Below are positions 55,924 to 64,000 of a DNA stretch of 64,000 nt, piece after piece. The translations under genes and the position numbers were made by a program. Origin of the DNA: Catalinimonas niigatensis. Lineage in GTDB: Bacteria; Bacteroidota; Bacteroidia; Cytophagales; Cyclobacteriaceae. The notes under the pieces were generated by a model. It searched no databases, was not told where the DNA came from, and saw only the letters and a program-made list of their open reading frames with translations. The DNA lies in contig NZ_CP119422.1 of NCBI RefSeq assembly GCF_030506285.1, forward strand, positions 3,057,001-3,121,000, given 5' to 3'. Each line of letters starts with the position of its first letter. Position 1 is the stretch's first letter.

Positions 55924-57189
55924 TTACAGGCCAGTTGCTACGGTTTCTTTACCTCGGCTTGCTATGAGTTGCTCGCGTACTTTCAGTTTTCTGAACAACT
56001 TAAGCGGGTGCAAAGCCGCCTTATTTCTGAGCCTTGCCTCAGCCAGCAAAGGACGTACATCGGTACGATAAGCATCCTGGATAATTTCCTGGCAAAGTGC
56101 CACATCATTGGCATCCCGGGCTGATTCCAGTGCTTTTCTATCTACCAGAAGCGCCTGGGCGTAAGCTATCAATATGGCTTCAACCGATTGCAGGAGATCT
56201 TCCAAAGGATCTTTTACATTGTGGCTGGCATCTATCATCCAGGCAAAATCATTGGTATCTATCCCTTCGGCAAGTTCCAGAAAGATCAGGTAGAGTTGAT
56301 AGGGTTTGATGCTGCCTACGGTAAGGTCGTCATCCCCATATTTGGAATCGTTGAAATGAAAGCCCCCTAGTTTATTTTCCATCATCAGTCGGCTGACAAT
56401 CTGCTCAATATTGCTATTGGGCAGATGGTGGCCCAGATCTACCAGTGAATAGGCTTTTGAGCCTAGTTTGGAAGACAGCAAAAGTGAGCTTCCCCAATCC
56501 TGAATGACAGTACTGTAGAAATTAGGTTCGTAAGGCTTGTACTCCACAAACAGCCGCCAGTCGTCGGGAAGTTGCGCATAGATTTGCTGCAGAGAATCCA
56601 GCGTACGCTCAAAGGCCTTGCGGAAGTTTTGCTGGCCAGGAAAGTTGCTGCCGTCTGCCAGCCACACCGTGATGGATTTGGAACCCAGCGCCTCTCCGTG
56701 TTCAATCACTTCAATATTATGCTGTACTGCCTGCTGCCTTACTTTCTGTTCGCTATGCGCCAGCGATCCGAATTTATAAGATTGTTGCTGCTGCTTCTGA
56801 TCCTGAAAAGTATTGGAATTGACGGCATCAAACACAATATTCAGTTCAGTGGCCAGGGTTTTGATGGTCTCATAATTTTCAGGAATATCCCAGGGAATAT
56901 GCAAAGAAACTGCTCCGCTGTTGGCATTCAGCGCATGCAGCAGCCCTATATCCTCCAGTTTTTCTTCCAGACTGCGGGGTTCTCCTCCTCCTGCAAATCT
57001 GCCGAAGCGAGTGCCTCCGGTGCCCAACGCCCAGCTTGGAATAGCAATCTGCATGGCAGAAAGCTTGGCAATGATAGTTTCCAGGGCCTGATGATCTGCT
57101 ACACTCGTCTGCAGGGCATTCCACTTTTTGTGATGCAGGCCATGTTCCTGCTCGTTAAACTGTTGGATGATTTGTGATTGAATGCGCAT
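55924..57189 (-). CDS. rhaI: L-rhamnose isomerase (RhaI type)
   Basis: 421 residues. Interconverts L-rhamnose and L-rhamnulose; this RhaI (Pseudomonas stutzeri-like) branch differs from E. coli RhaA. Conserved parts are WALGTGGTRFGRFAGGGEPR, HALNANSGAVSLHIPWD, FVEYKPYEPNFY (Glu metal ligand), SLVDLGHHLPNSNIE and GGFHFNDSKYGDDDLTVG (metal and catalytic residues). Start ATG 57189. It is the first gene of the rhamnose operon, so its 307-bp upstream region should carry the operon promoter. Related sugar isomerases accept several sugars, but the rhamnose operon makes rhamnose the likely substrate. Confidence 0.92.
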   Translation of the reverse strand: MRIQSQIIQQFNEQEHGLHHKKWNALQTSVADHQALETIIAKLSAMQIAIPSWALGTGGTRFGRFAGGGEPRSLEEKLEDIGLLHALNANSGAVSLHIPWDIPENYETIKTLATELNIVFDAVNSNTFQDQKQQQQSYKFGSLAHSEQKVRQQAVQHNIEVIEHGEALGSKSITVWLADGSNFPGQQNFRKAFERTLDSLQQIYAQLPDDWRLFVEYKPYEPNFYSTVIQDWGSSLLLSSKLGSKAYSLVDLGHHLPNSNIEQIVSRLMMENKLGGFHFNDSKYGDDDLTVGSIKPYQLYLIFLELAEGIDTNDFAWMIDASHNVKDPLEDLLQSVEAILIAYAQALLVDRKALESARDANDVALCQEIIQDAYRTDVRPLLAEARLRNKAALHPLKLFRKLKVREQLIASRGKETVATGL

Positions 57190-57496
57190 AAGAAAATTTA
57201 AATCTTTAAGCCCGATATTTACAAAAATATCTTTCTCAGGCCATCCTGCACTTTCCTGAACAAACTTATAAAAAGTATAAAAAAGCTACTCATAACCATG
57301 AATAGCGCAATTAATTTGCTGAATTTATTTCAAATTTTAAAATTTTTATAACACAAAATTAGAAGTGGTCTCTGTTGAAGAGTTTAAAACAATGCCTTGT
57401 AACAAGCCCTGCCAGCCAAAACTTTTGCAAAAGGCACAGCAATACCTGTAATGCCATCTACCTGCATTCCTTTTCTTCTTGATACTATCAGGATGA
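57190..57496. other. Intergenic region upstream of the rhamnose operon
   Basis: No gene is seen. It holds the promoter region for rhaI. CAAAAATA at 57222-57229 is the complement of the TAnnTTTG promoter element, 33 bp before the start codon, but a -33 TTG is not clear. No convincing AraC-type or LacI-type repeats. Confidence 0.4.
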
Positions 57497-58447
57497 TCAG
57501 ACCAGATTCAGCCCTTTTCCTCTCTCGAAGAAATGAAGGAGATTTTCTGCTGCCTCATAGGCCATTTCGGTGCGGGACTCAATGGTTTCAGTACCTATAT
57601 GGGGGGTTAGTACTACATTTTCCATCCCCAGCAGAGCCTCCGGAACTTTAGGTTCATGCTCAAAAACATCAAGGGCCGCTCCGGCAATTTTGCCTTCCTG
57701 CAGGTAACTGATCAGAGCGCTTTCATCTACGACTGCTCCACGAGCTGTATTGATTAGAAAAGCACTGTTTTTCATGATGCTCAGTTGCTGAGCCCCAATC
57801 AGATGATGTGTGGATGCTGTAAGAGGCGTATGCAGCGAAACAATATCTGCGTTTTGCAACAATTGATCAAGGGTAGAATAGGTCGCTCCGCTTTCCTGTT
57901 CAAATTTATCAAATATCTGGTTTCGGTTATGATACAGGACTTTCATGCGGGCTGCCAGTGCCCGGCGTGCCAATGCCTGCCCAATCTTCCCCAGGCCTAT
58001 GATACCCAACGTTTTGCCATATAAACTATGGCCGATATGCTCTCGCATCATTCCCCACTGAAAGTCAGGATCATTACGCAGGCGGGTATCACATTCCGTA
58101 ATACGGCGCAGCAAGCTATGGATAAGCCCAAAAGCCAGTTCGGCAGTAGCTTCAGTGACGGCAGTAGGCGTATTGGTTACTACCAGTCCTTTTTCTTTGG
58201 CATAGGCAATATCTATTTTATCTACACCCGCACCATAGTTGGCGATGATTCTGAGTTTGCTGCCCCTGTCTATCATCTCACGGTCTACCTTCAGGCTGGC
58301 AGCCAGCAGACCATCACAATCTGCGATGTGCGTCATGATTTCCTCCCGGCTGAACTTTAGTCCATCGGGAGTAATAAGTGTATGTTTTTGGTGTAAAGCC
58401 TGCAAGCCCGCCTCAGGGAGGTGGTAAGACACAAGAATTTTAGCCAT
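57497..58447 (-). CDS. D-isomer-specific 2-hydroxyacid dehydrogenase
   Basis: 316 residues. Two Rossmann halves: IIANYGAGVDKIDIAYAKEK and GKTLGIIGLGKIGQALARRA (GxGxxG NAD site). Active-site Arg, Glu and His lie in INTARGAVVDESALISYLQE, ALDVFEHEPKVPEALLGMEN and VVLTPHIGTETIESR. It reduces a 2-oxo acid such as glyoxylate, hydroxypyruvate or pyruvate with NAD(P)H. It is 307 bp upstream of rhaI on the same strand, so a role in the rhamnose route (for example lactate or pyruvate interconversion) is possible but not proven. Start ATG 58447. Confidence 0.87.
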   Translation of the reverse strand: MAKILVSYHLPEAGLQALHQKHTLITPDGLKFSREEIMTHIADCDGLLAASLKVDREMIDRGSKLRIIANYGAGVDKIDIAYAKEKGLVVTNTPTAVTEATAELAFGLIHSLLRRITECDTRLRNDPDFQWGMMREHIGHSLYGKTLGIIGLGKIGQALARRALAARMKVLYHNRNQIFDKFEQESGATYSTLDQLLQNADIVSLHTPLTASTHHLIGAQQLSIMKNSAFLINTARGAVVDESALISYLQEGKIAGAALDVFEHEPKVPEALLGMENVVLTPHIGTETIESRTEMAYEAAENLLHFFERGKGLNLV

Positions 58448-58669
58448 AAAAAAATGTGTTACTTTCTAAAAATTTGGAAAGCTCAATATAGGGGTATACA
58501 GGATAATGGACAAAGATGCAGGTTAAATTTTTCCTCTTTGGTTATGATCCCAAGCGTTTTATTTTGCGTTAGAAGTAAACGAACATGTTTTCCTAAACAA
58601 AAAAGCTCAAACTGAAATGAATAAAGTTTTTTCCGAAAGTATTTATGAGTATTAAAACGCAGCATAATT

Positions 58670-59341
58670 ATGTCTTCACGAGATCAGTTATATCCTTATG
58701 CGGATGGCCAGCAACATCAGGGTAAGGCCACAAAAGATATTTTCCAGGATATTTATCAACACAACAGCTGGAATATCAAAACGTACGATTCTGTATCAGG
58801 AGAGGGATCAAATGCAGTTCAAACACAAACTTTGAGAAACGAATTACCCCTCTTGCTCAGTGCACTAAACATTCAGACACTACTTGATATTCCTTGCGGC
58901 GACTTCCATTGGATGCAGCAGGTAAACCTGGGAAGCATATACTATGTTGGCGCTGATATTGTCTCTCAAATTGTTGAAAATAATGAAAAACTTTATACCA
59001 GTGAAAAGCGAGCGTTTGTGGTAGCAGACCTGACCAAAGATCAGTTACCCAAAGCTGACCTCATCTTCTGTCGCGATTGCCTGGTGCATTTATCCTTTAA
59101 GGACATTCTATCAGCAATGGATAATATCAAATCCAGTGGGGCTACTTACCTGATGACTACCCAATTTCCAGAAGAAAATTTTAATAAAGACATTGTGACC
59201 GGCGGCTGGCGTCCTCTCAATTTATGCCTGCCTCCTTTTAATTTTCCCAAGCCTGATCAGACGCTCAACGAAAACTGTAGTGAGATGGATGGAGCATTTC
59301 GGGATAAAAGTATGGCATTATGGCGCATCAGTAATATCTGA
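58670..59341 (+). CDS. Class I SAM-dependent methyltransferase
   Basis: 223 residues. SAM-binding motif I is TLLDIPCGDFHWMQQ, motif II region is YVGADIVSQIVENNEKL, and FVVADLTKDQLPKADLIFCR with DCLVHLSFKDILSAMDNI follow. The second half includes IVTGGWRPLNLCLPPFNFP and ends SMALWRISNI. It transfers a methyl group from SAM to an unknown acceptor; the family is often a small-molecule or glycan methylase. Start ATG 58670. It stands alone, divergent from the hydroxyacid dehydrogenase gene. Confidence 0.85.
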   Translation: MSSRDQLYPYADGQQHQGKATKDIFQDIYQHNSWNIKTYDSVSGEGSNAVQTQTLRNELPLLLSALNIQTLLDIPCGDFHWMQQVNLGSIYYVGADIVSQIVENNEKLYTSEKRAFVVADLTKDQLPKADLIFCRDCLVHLSFKDILSAMDNIKSSGATYLMTTQFPEENFNKDIVTGGWRPLNLCLPPFNFPKPDQTLNENCSEMDGAFRDKSMALWRISNI

Positions 59342-59798
59342 CTTTTTGGTTAAATTTATCTGTTGAATGGTATAGACATGAACCAGAAGGATTTTGCGAA
59401 AACCTTCACTGTACTTGTACTTTTACTCAAAAGTAAGCGTTTGCATAGAAGATAAATCTATCTGTTTCCACTGTTTTTGGTGCAACGCTTGAACGCATTA
59501 TTATTTACAGCGGCCTTAATATCTTACATAAACTCGAGCCTGAGAGCCCATTAAAAAAAAGAGAAAGATAGATAACAAACACAAATTTTTGTATATTCCA
59601 TCAAGCTTAAAGAGCTGTACTGCTCAAAAATCTGAAAGAATAAATTGTTCTAAAATTAGTACCAGAAAGAGTTTAGTGAGAATTTTTATATAAGCCAACT
59701 CAAACTATTTTCTGATCTTCTTGGCACTGCCTGGCTGTACTTAATTGTTGTGTGATAAAATAAGCAAAGGCATTGTCAGCAAGGAACTAACGTTAAAC
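59342..59798. other. Intergenic region without recognised genes
   Basis: No gene or clear terminator seen. The stretch is AT-rich and probably contains the promoter for the jelly-roll protein gene. The frame of that gene is open from a TTG at 59745, but no start is convincing before 59799. Confidence 0.4.
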
Positions 59799-60338
59799 AT
59801 GTATACCATGAAGTTACTTACATCAATCACCATACTTATCTTTCTAGCGGGGTTCACTACCCACACCGGAGACCCTGCCTGGTATAAAAATGGGGATAAA
59901 GCTTATGCATATGACTTTATTACTCAGAATATCAAGAAAGAAGTAGTGCTTCATCTACGGTCCAATCAGGAAAGTGTAAAAGGCTGGGGTACCATTATGC
60001 AAAATATTTCTTCCAAGCCATTCAAAGGAAGAGAAGTGAAGTTTACCGCTTCAGTCAAGACTGAAGATATCAAAGGCTGGGTAGGACTCTGGATGCGGGT
60101 GGCCGACTCCAAAACCAATGAGATATATGCGTATGAAAATATGATCACGCACGCCATCAAGAATACTCAGGACTGGAAAGATTATTCCATTACTCTGGAA
60201 GTAGATCCTGAGAGTGACGTGATTTCTTATGGGGTCTTGCTGAATGAGGCCGGTAAAGTATGGATGAAAAATGCCAAAATAGAAACCTATACTGCTAATC
60301 CATCACCTGAACAACTTAAGGTAAATAAAACCAGGTAA
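59799..60338 (+). CDS. Secreted beta jelly-roll protein, 179 residues
   Basis: Signal peptide (MKLLTSITILIFLAGFTTHT, with MYT just before it). The mature domain is a carbohydrate-binding-like jelly roll: SVKGWGTIMQNISSKPFKGR, EVKFTASVKTEDIKGWVGLW, MRVADSKTNEIYAYENM, then KDYSITLEVDPESDVISYGV and LLNEAGKVWMKNAKIETYT. This GWGT-x-MQN domain is seen in secreted Bacteroidota proteins and attached to transcription regulators; the ligand is unknown. Start ATG 59799 or 59808. It is a single gene between the methyltransferase and the MutS-like gene. Confidence 0.7.
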   Translation: MYTMKLLTSITILIFLAGFTTHTGDPAWYKNGDKAYAYDFITQNIKKEVVLHLRSNQESVKGWGTIMQNISSKPFKGREVKFTASVKTEDIKGWVGLWMRVADSKTNEIYAYENMITHAIKNTQDWKDYSITLEVDPESDVISYGVLLNEAGKVWMKNAKIETYTANPSPEQLKVNKTR

Positions 60339-60485
60339 AACAGAGAAGCCACATCAAAACACTCCTCAAACGGATTATCATTAAGCATGCAGCAGGTATC
60401 CGTTTATTTCTCTCTGCATCACGCTGGCGTAGACTCTAACAGGAGGTATTATATATAAATTTATAAATAATAAATTGAACTTTTG

Positions 60486-62327
60486 TCATTTTGAATCCAG
60501 ATTTTTGATGTCAATATCAGTCAGCACCTTGATGCCACTCTTTTTCATCAGTGCGCTGGCATTAAAATCCTGACAGAGTCCGGGAGTGAGTGTATAGTTA
60601 AAGGTCATGATATCTTCTTTAATTTCACTATTAAAGCTATAATTGATCACGATGCTGTGCTGTCCTGCCAGTTTGGCCAGTTCCAGGTCGTGGGTAGATA
60701 TGATTCCAAAGGCATTGAGTTCGCTGAGTTGCTTGATTAGCGAAAAACCTCCTTTATGCCGATCCTCTGAGTTAGTACCTTTAAACATTTCGTCCAGAAG
60801 AAAAAATACGGCCTGCCTGCTTTCTATCAGCTTCAGCAGTTGTTCTACCCTTTTCAATTCTGCATAAAATGAAGAAATTCCTTCTTCCAGTTTATCCAGT
60901 GTCCGCATACTGGAAAACACCTTCATATGTGATACTTCTCCGGCAGAGGCACAGCAGGGAGCACCCATCAGGGCCAATGCCAGGTTTACACCCAGGCTTC
61001 TTAAAAAGGTGCTTTTACCCGCCATATTTGATCCGGTGATCATCGCGATTTGTCCCTGCCCATTCAGCATAAAATCATTGCAGATCCTTTTTTCCTGACT
61101 GATCAGGGGATGACCCAACTTCTCAAAATGAATATGATATGGATCGGTTTTTATTTCTGGAAAAGTGAAGGATGGATTAGCATAGGAAAAACCTGCCAGA
61201 CTGCTCAAAACTTCAAATTCGCTTACGGCAGAAGCCCAGCCCCGTAAATAGGTTCCGTTTCTCTCTTTCCACCGTTCTGTGGCAAGAATCCAGTAAATGT
61301 CCAGTAGCCATAATGTATTGAAAATAGTATACAGGAGATTGCCGGTGTTTTGAAATATGGCCAGTATTTTCTTTAACGCATTGATTTCACTGGCGGCAGA
61401 GTAATTGTCCTTGCTAAATGTCTGTTGAGCTTTACAGAGAATTTGAGAGTGAAATTTCTCTGCTTCAATCCTTGTAATCAGTGCATGATAGGTTCCTAAG
61501 ATTTTGGCATTGTCTATGTTTTCCAGAATTTCTCTGGAGATGAGTTTTACCTTTTTTAATACAAAAAAATTGACAATTAAGATGACAAGCAGTGGAAGCA
61601 AGCTCATGATGGAATTCTCCGAAAAAGCATGCATCACATAGTATACCGCTGCCGCTGTGGATAATGCAGACAGGAGAATACAGATTAGCAGATATTTTGT
61701 TTGCTGAGGCAATAAGTGCACAGGCCGCTCTATCCACTCCAAAAATTTATGATAATCGCTTTTTTTATTTGTAAAATGCATACCTGATGCCTGAAAGTCT
61801 TGTCTCCAATCCAGTCTTGGAGCAAGTTCCCGGATGGCTTCCTGCCTCTTGAGAATGGTGTCTTTAGAAGCGGGTGCCGATAGCCAGGCGGCCAGCAATA
61901 CCCGACCCGACTCTGTGGTAGTGCGATTGATCAGTTGAAAAAGCGAATGCTGCCCGAAAACATCAAAATCAGCTATGTAAGGATGCTCGTAGCTGATAAA
62001 GTGTTTTCCGCTCTCAAACCCCGACAGTTCGTTATTAAGTCTGAATATTTCATGTTCATTGATCTCTTTAAGGAAAGCAGTCTGCTGTTTTAAATAGACC
62101 ATCCGGTTATAGCGGTTGATGACATGGCCAAACCCCAGGAAACCTAACAAAGCAGCCATCAATACCAAAGCTATCATCCTTTCGTTGGCTAGCACAGTGA
62201 TGATAGCGATTGTAAGGATAAAAACAGCTAATCTATACACTGACAGTTTGCTTATCTCATCGGACAAATTTTGAATCTTAGCCTCGTACTTTTGGATGTA
62301 TTCCTGATACTGATTCACTGGCATCAT
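60486..62327 (-). CDS. Membrane-bound MutS-like ATPase
   Basis: 613 residues. Two pairs of hydrophobic helices (RLAVFILTIAIITVLANERM, then ALVLMAALLGFLGFGH; YLLICILLSALSTAAAVYYV and LLPLLVILIVNFFVL) frame the MutS-type helical core. The ATPase domain has Walker A TGSNMAGKSTFLRS (about 431-444), Walker B VFFLLDEMFKGTNSEDR with Asp512, and ISTHDLEL. There is no mismatch-reading domain. Membrane-bound MutS relatives of this type occur in Bacteroidota; their substrate is unknown, and mismatch repair is not supported. Start ATG 62327 (or 62324). It is convergent with the jelly-roll gene. Confidence 0.87.
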   Translation of the reverse strand: MMPVNQYQEYIQKYEAKIQNLSDEISKLSVYRLAVFILTIAIITVLANERMIALVLMAALLGFLGFGHVINRYNRMVYLKQQTAFLKEINEHEIFRLNNELSGFESGKHFISYEHPYIADFDVFGQHSLFQLINRTTTESGRVLLAAWLSAPASKDTILKRQEAIRELAPRLDWRQDFQASGMHFTNKKSDYHKFLEWIERPVHLLPQQTKYLLICILLSALSTAAAVYYVMHAFSENSIMSLLPLLVILIVNFFVLKKVKLISREILENIDNAKILGTYHALITRIEAEKFHSQILCKAQQTFSKDNYSAASEINALKKILAIFQNTGNLLYTIFNTLWLLDIYWILATERWKERNGTYLRGWASAVSEFEVLSSLAGFSYANPSFTFPEIKTDPYHIHFEKLGHPLISQEKRICNDFMLNGQGQIAMITGSNMAGKSTFLRSLGVNLALALMGAPCCASAGEVSHMKVFSSMRTLDKLEEGISSFYAELKRVEQLLKLIESRQAVFFLLDEMFKGTNSEDRHKGGFSLIKQLSELNAFGIISTHDLELAKLAGQHSIVINYSFNSEIKEDIMTFNYTLTPGLCQDFNASALMKKSGIKVLTDIDIKNLDSK

Positions 62328-62541
62328 TATGAATGTTGTTTAAGCTGTTTGGATACAAATCTACCCGCTAAAAAATAAGCGTATTCAGATTTTACTCCTG
62401 TATGGTTTGTCATTTACCGGCAAAAACCAGAGAATAATGAAAACCATGGGTCATGATAAAGACTAATTTTAACCACAACTTAATCATTCTTTTTCTTATG
62501 AGTCATATTAATTATTTAAGTTTGCTGCAAAAACAGAAAGC

Positions 62542-63318
62542 ATGATCAGAAGCTTTACTACCTTATTTACTGCTCTATTGCTCACACTGCAACTACCTGC
62601 CTTCGGCTGGGGGCAGATCGGACATCGGGTGATTGGACAAATTGCCGAATGGCATCTCAACAAGCGTACTGCTAAAAAAATCAGTCAAATTCTGGATCCT
62701 CACTCCCTGGCGATGGTAAGCACCTGGATGGACGAAATCCGCTCCGATTCCACTTATGACTATACCAATACCTGGCACTGGGTCACCATTCCTGAGGGCA
62801 AGCAGTACGACCAAAGCAAACAGGAGGCTACCGGTGACGCGTATGCGGTGGTCAACCAGATCATTGCCGAGCTCAAAAGTGATACTTTATCTGCTCAACA
62901 GGAAGAAGAACACCTTAAGATGCTGGTGCATCTGGTGGGCGACTTACACCAACCTCTGCATGTGGGTACCGGCGAAGACCGAGGCGGCAATGATGTACGT
63001 GTACAGTGGATGGGCGAACCTTCCAACCTGCATCGGGTCTGGGATAGTGATATGATTGACGGCAAGCAGCTGAGTTACACCGAACTGGCGCAACACCTCA
63101 ACCGCCGTGCTACCGAAAGGCTGGTGCAGCAATGGCAATCTGCCTCCACTGAACAGTGGCTGCAAGAGGCCATGGAATTACGACCCTCAGTTTACAATCT
63201 TCCTGATAATCAACGCATTGGGTATGAGTACTCGTATACTAATTATCCTCTGGTAGAAGAACAATTGCTGTTGGCAGGTATACGTCTTGCCGGTATACTT
63301 AATGAGATTTATAGCTAA
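62542..63318 (+). CDS. S1/P1-type nuclease, secreted
   Basis: 258 residues. Signal peptide (MIRSFTTLFTALLLTLQLPA) with cleavage before WGQIGHR, leaving Trp as the first mature residue, which coordinates zinc in this family. The three-zinc site residues are visible: WGQIGHRVIG, WMDEIRSDSTYDYTNTWHW, and MLVHLVGDLHQPLHVG with NLHRVWDSDMID. It degrades single-stranded RNA and DNA and can remove 3'-phosphates, outside or in the periplasm, probably to scavenge nucleotides and phosphate. Start ATG 62542. Confidence 0.93.
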   Translation: MIRSFTTLFTALLLTLQLPAFGWGQIGHRVIGQIAEWHLNKRTAKKISQILDPHSLAMVSTWMDEIRSDSTYDYTNTWHWVTIPEGKQYDQSKQEATGDAYAVVNQIIAELKSDTLSAQQEEEHLKMLVHLVGDLHQPLHVGTGEDRGGNDVRVQWMGEPSNLHRVWDSDMIDGKQLSYTELAQHLNRRATERLVQQWQSASTEQWLQEAMELRPSVYNLPDNQRIGYEYSYTNYPLVEEQLLLAGIRLAGILNEIYS

Positions 63319-63616
63319 TGTACATTTCCTTTAAATATTTTGCTTATTCTCAGGATTTCTTTAAATTTCTTTATGAAAGGAATCTATTTGGATAAAGATT
63401 CACTTTGTGTTAAAAGTCTGAAACAGAGCATAAAGGTGAACAACAATGGCTAGGATTGGAAATATTGTAAGGAAATCAAATCACAGAACTATGAATGCGC
63501 ATTAAATCATTCTGAAAACTCCTGCGTACAGTGGCGCCCACGTCCCTATGAGTCTTTTACTAAAATGCAGCTCAGGATTGGAAATCTTATTGTCCCTTCG
63601 TCAAGCATGTGTCATT

Positions 63617-64000
63617 ATGAAAAAAATATTAGCACCTGAACCTTCCTTTGCTCTCTCAAAGCTATGTATACAGCTTAGCCTGATCTTCCCTGTCATTCTG
63701 CCCCTCACTTTATACGCTCAGGAAGCTCCTCTTTTTGAGTTATTATCTCCGGCTAAATCTGGCGTCAATTTCAAAAACCAGCTGAAAGAAGACGAGAAAC
63801 ACAATATTCTTACGTACGAATACTTCTACAACGGAGGAGGTGCAGCCATAGGAGACATCAATAATGACGGGTGGGAAGACATTTTCTTTACTTCCAACAT
63901 GGGAAAAAATGTGCTCTATCTTAATGCAAGCAGTGCAGATGGACAAATCAAATTTAAAGACATTTCCAAGTCTGCCAAAGTAGAAGGGAAAAGCGATGCT
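63617..64000 (+). CDS. Secreted FG-GAP/VCBS-repeat protein, N-terminal part (cut by window edge)
   Basis: Open from ATG 63617 to the end of the window (128 codons). A signal segment (LCIQLSLIFPVILPLTLYAQ) is followed by FELLSPAKSGVNFKNQL and an FG-GAP repeat with a calcium-binding loop (GGGAAIGDINNDGWEDIFFT). This start is typical of the long CRTAC1/ASPIC-UnbV-type secreted proteins of Bacteroidota, which carry many FG-GAP blades. The rest lies beyond base 64000. A signal peptide points to export to the outer surface. Confidence 0.8.
   Translation, partial: MKKILAPEPSFALSKLCIQLSLIFPVILPLTLYAQEAPLFELLSPAKSGVNFKNQLKEDEKHNILTYEYFYNGGGAAIGDINNDGWEDIFFTSNMGKNVLYLNASSADGQIKFKDISKSAKVEGKSDA

Noticed and set aside
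63743-63946. 67-codon minus-strand frame
   Set aside because: It is antisense to the FG-GAP protein gene, which has the clear domain.

Overview
The window looks like chromosomal DNA of a Bacteroidota bacterium, most likely of the order Cytophagales. The grounds are two SusC/SusD outer-membrane uptake pairs, a hybrid two-component sensor with a periplasmic propeller, a plant-polysaccharide sugar catabolism gene set, weak or absent Shine-Dalgarno sequences, and moderate GC coding DNA separated by AT-rich intergenic DNA. No rRNA, tRNA, CRISPR array, prophage or insertion sequence was found.

Layout. 1-218: start of an MscS-type channel. 659-8215: an L-arabinose block (galM convergent with araB-araD-symporter-araA). 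Between araD and the symporter lies a run of about 89 copies of an 8-bp repeat. 8377-18857: a pectin/uronate block with a secreted esterase, a 1386-residue hybrid sensor kinase, a GH28 polygalacturonase, KduI, a LacI regulator and KDG kinase. Two LacI-type operators lie in the GH28/kduI divergent region. 18987-23471: small hypothetical proteins, a glycosyltransferase and a MiaE-like tRNA hydroxylase. 23709-28771: SusC/SusD/small lipoprotein operon. 29357-34081: TerC, a PfkB-type kinase with a GNAT partner, a GH140-like apiosidase and an AlkD-like glycosylase. 34430-34685: a decayed small gene. 35151-41942: a second SusC/SusD pair followed by a secreted copper amine oxidase. 41997-46325: an 8-PAS/GAF soluble histidine kinase. 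48109-58447: an L-rhamnose operon (GH78 rhamnosidase, aldolase-dehydrogenase fusion, 59-residue membrane protein, NCS1-type transporter, rhamnulokinase, RhaI isomerase) with a 2-hydroxyacid dehydrogenase upstream. 58670-64000: methyltransferase, secreted jelly-roll protein, membrane MutS-like ATPase, S1/P1 nuclease, and the start of an FG-GAP protein.

How the genes fit together. Arabinose, rhamnose, apiose and galacturonate are all sugars of pectin (rhamnogalacturonan I and II). GH28, GH78 and GH140-like enzymes can release them. AraBAD, RhaI/RhaB/aldolase and KduI/KdgK process the products. The cytoplasmic modules are separate operons rather than one classical polysaccharide utilization locus, and neither SusCD pair sits beside a glycoside hydrolase. 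KduD and KdgA are not in the window, so the uronate route is incomplete here.

The most unusual features are the octanucleotide array (nested inside an inverted repeat related to the galM/araA hairpin), two small membrane proteins (27 and 59 residues), the SusCD-copper amine oxidase cluster with a structured leader and an antisense terminator-like hairpin, the NCS1-type transporter in a rhamnose operon, and the sensor kinase without a DNA-binding output. I did not find a clearly new defence or mobile system. All functions are inferred from reading the sequence, without database searches.
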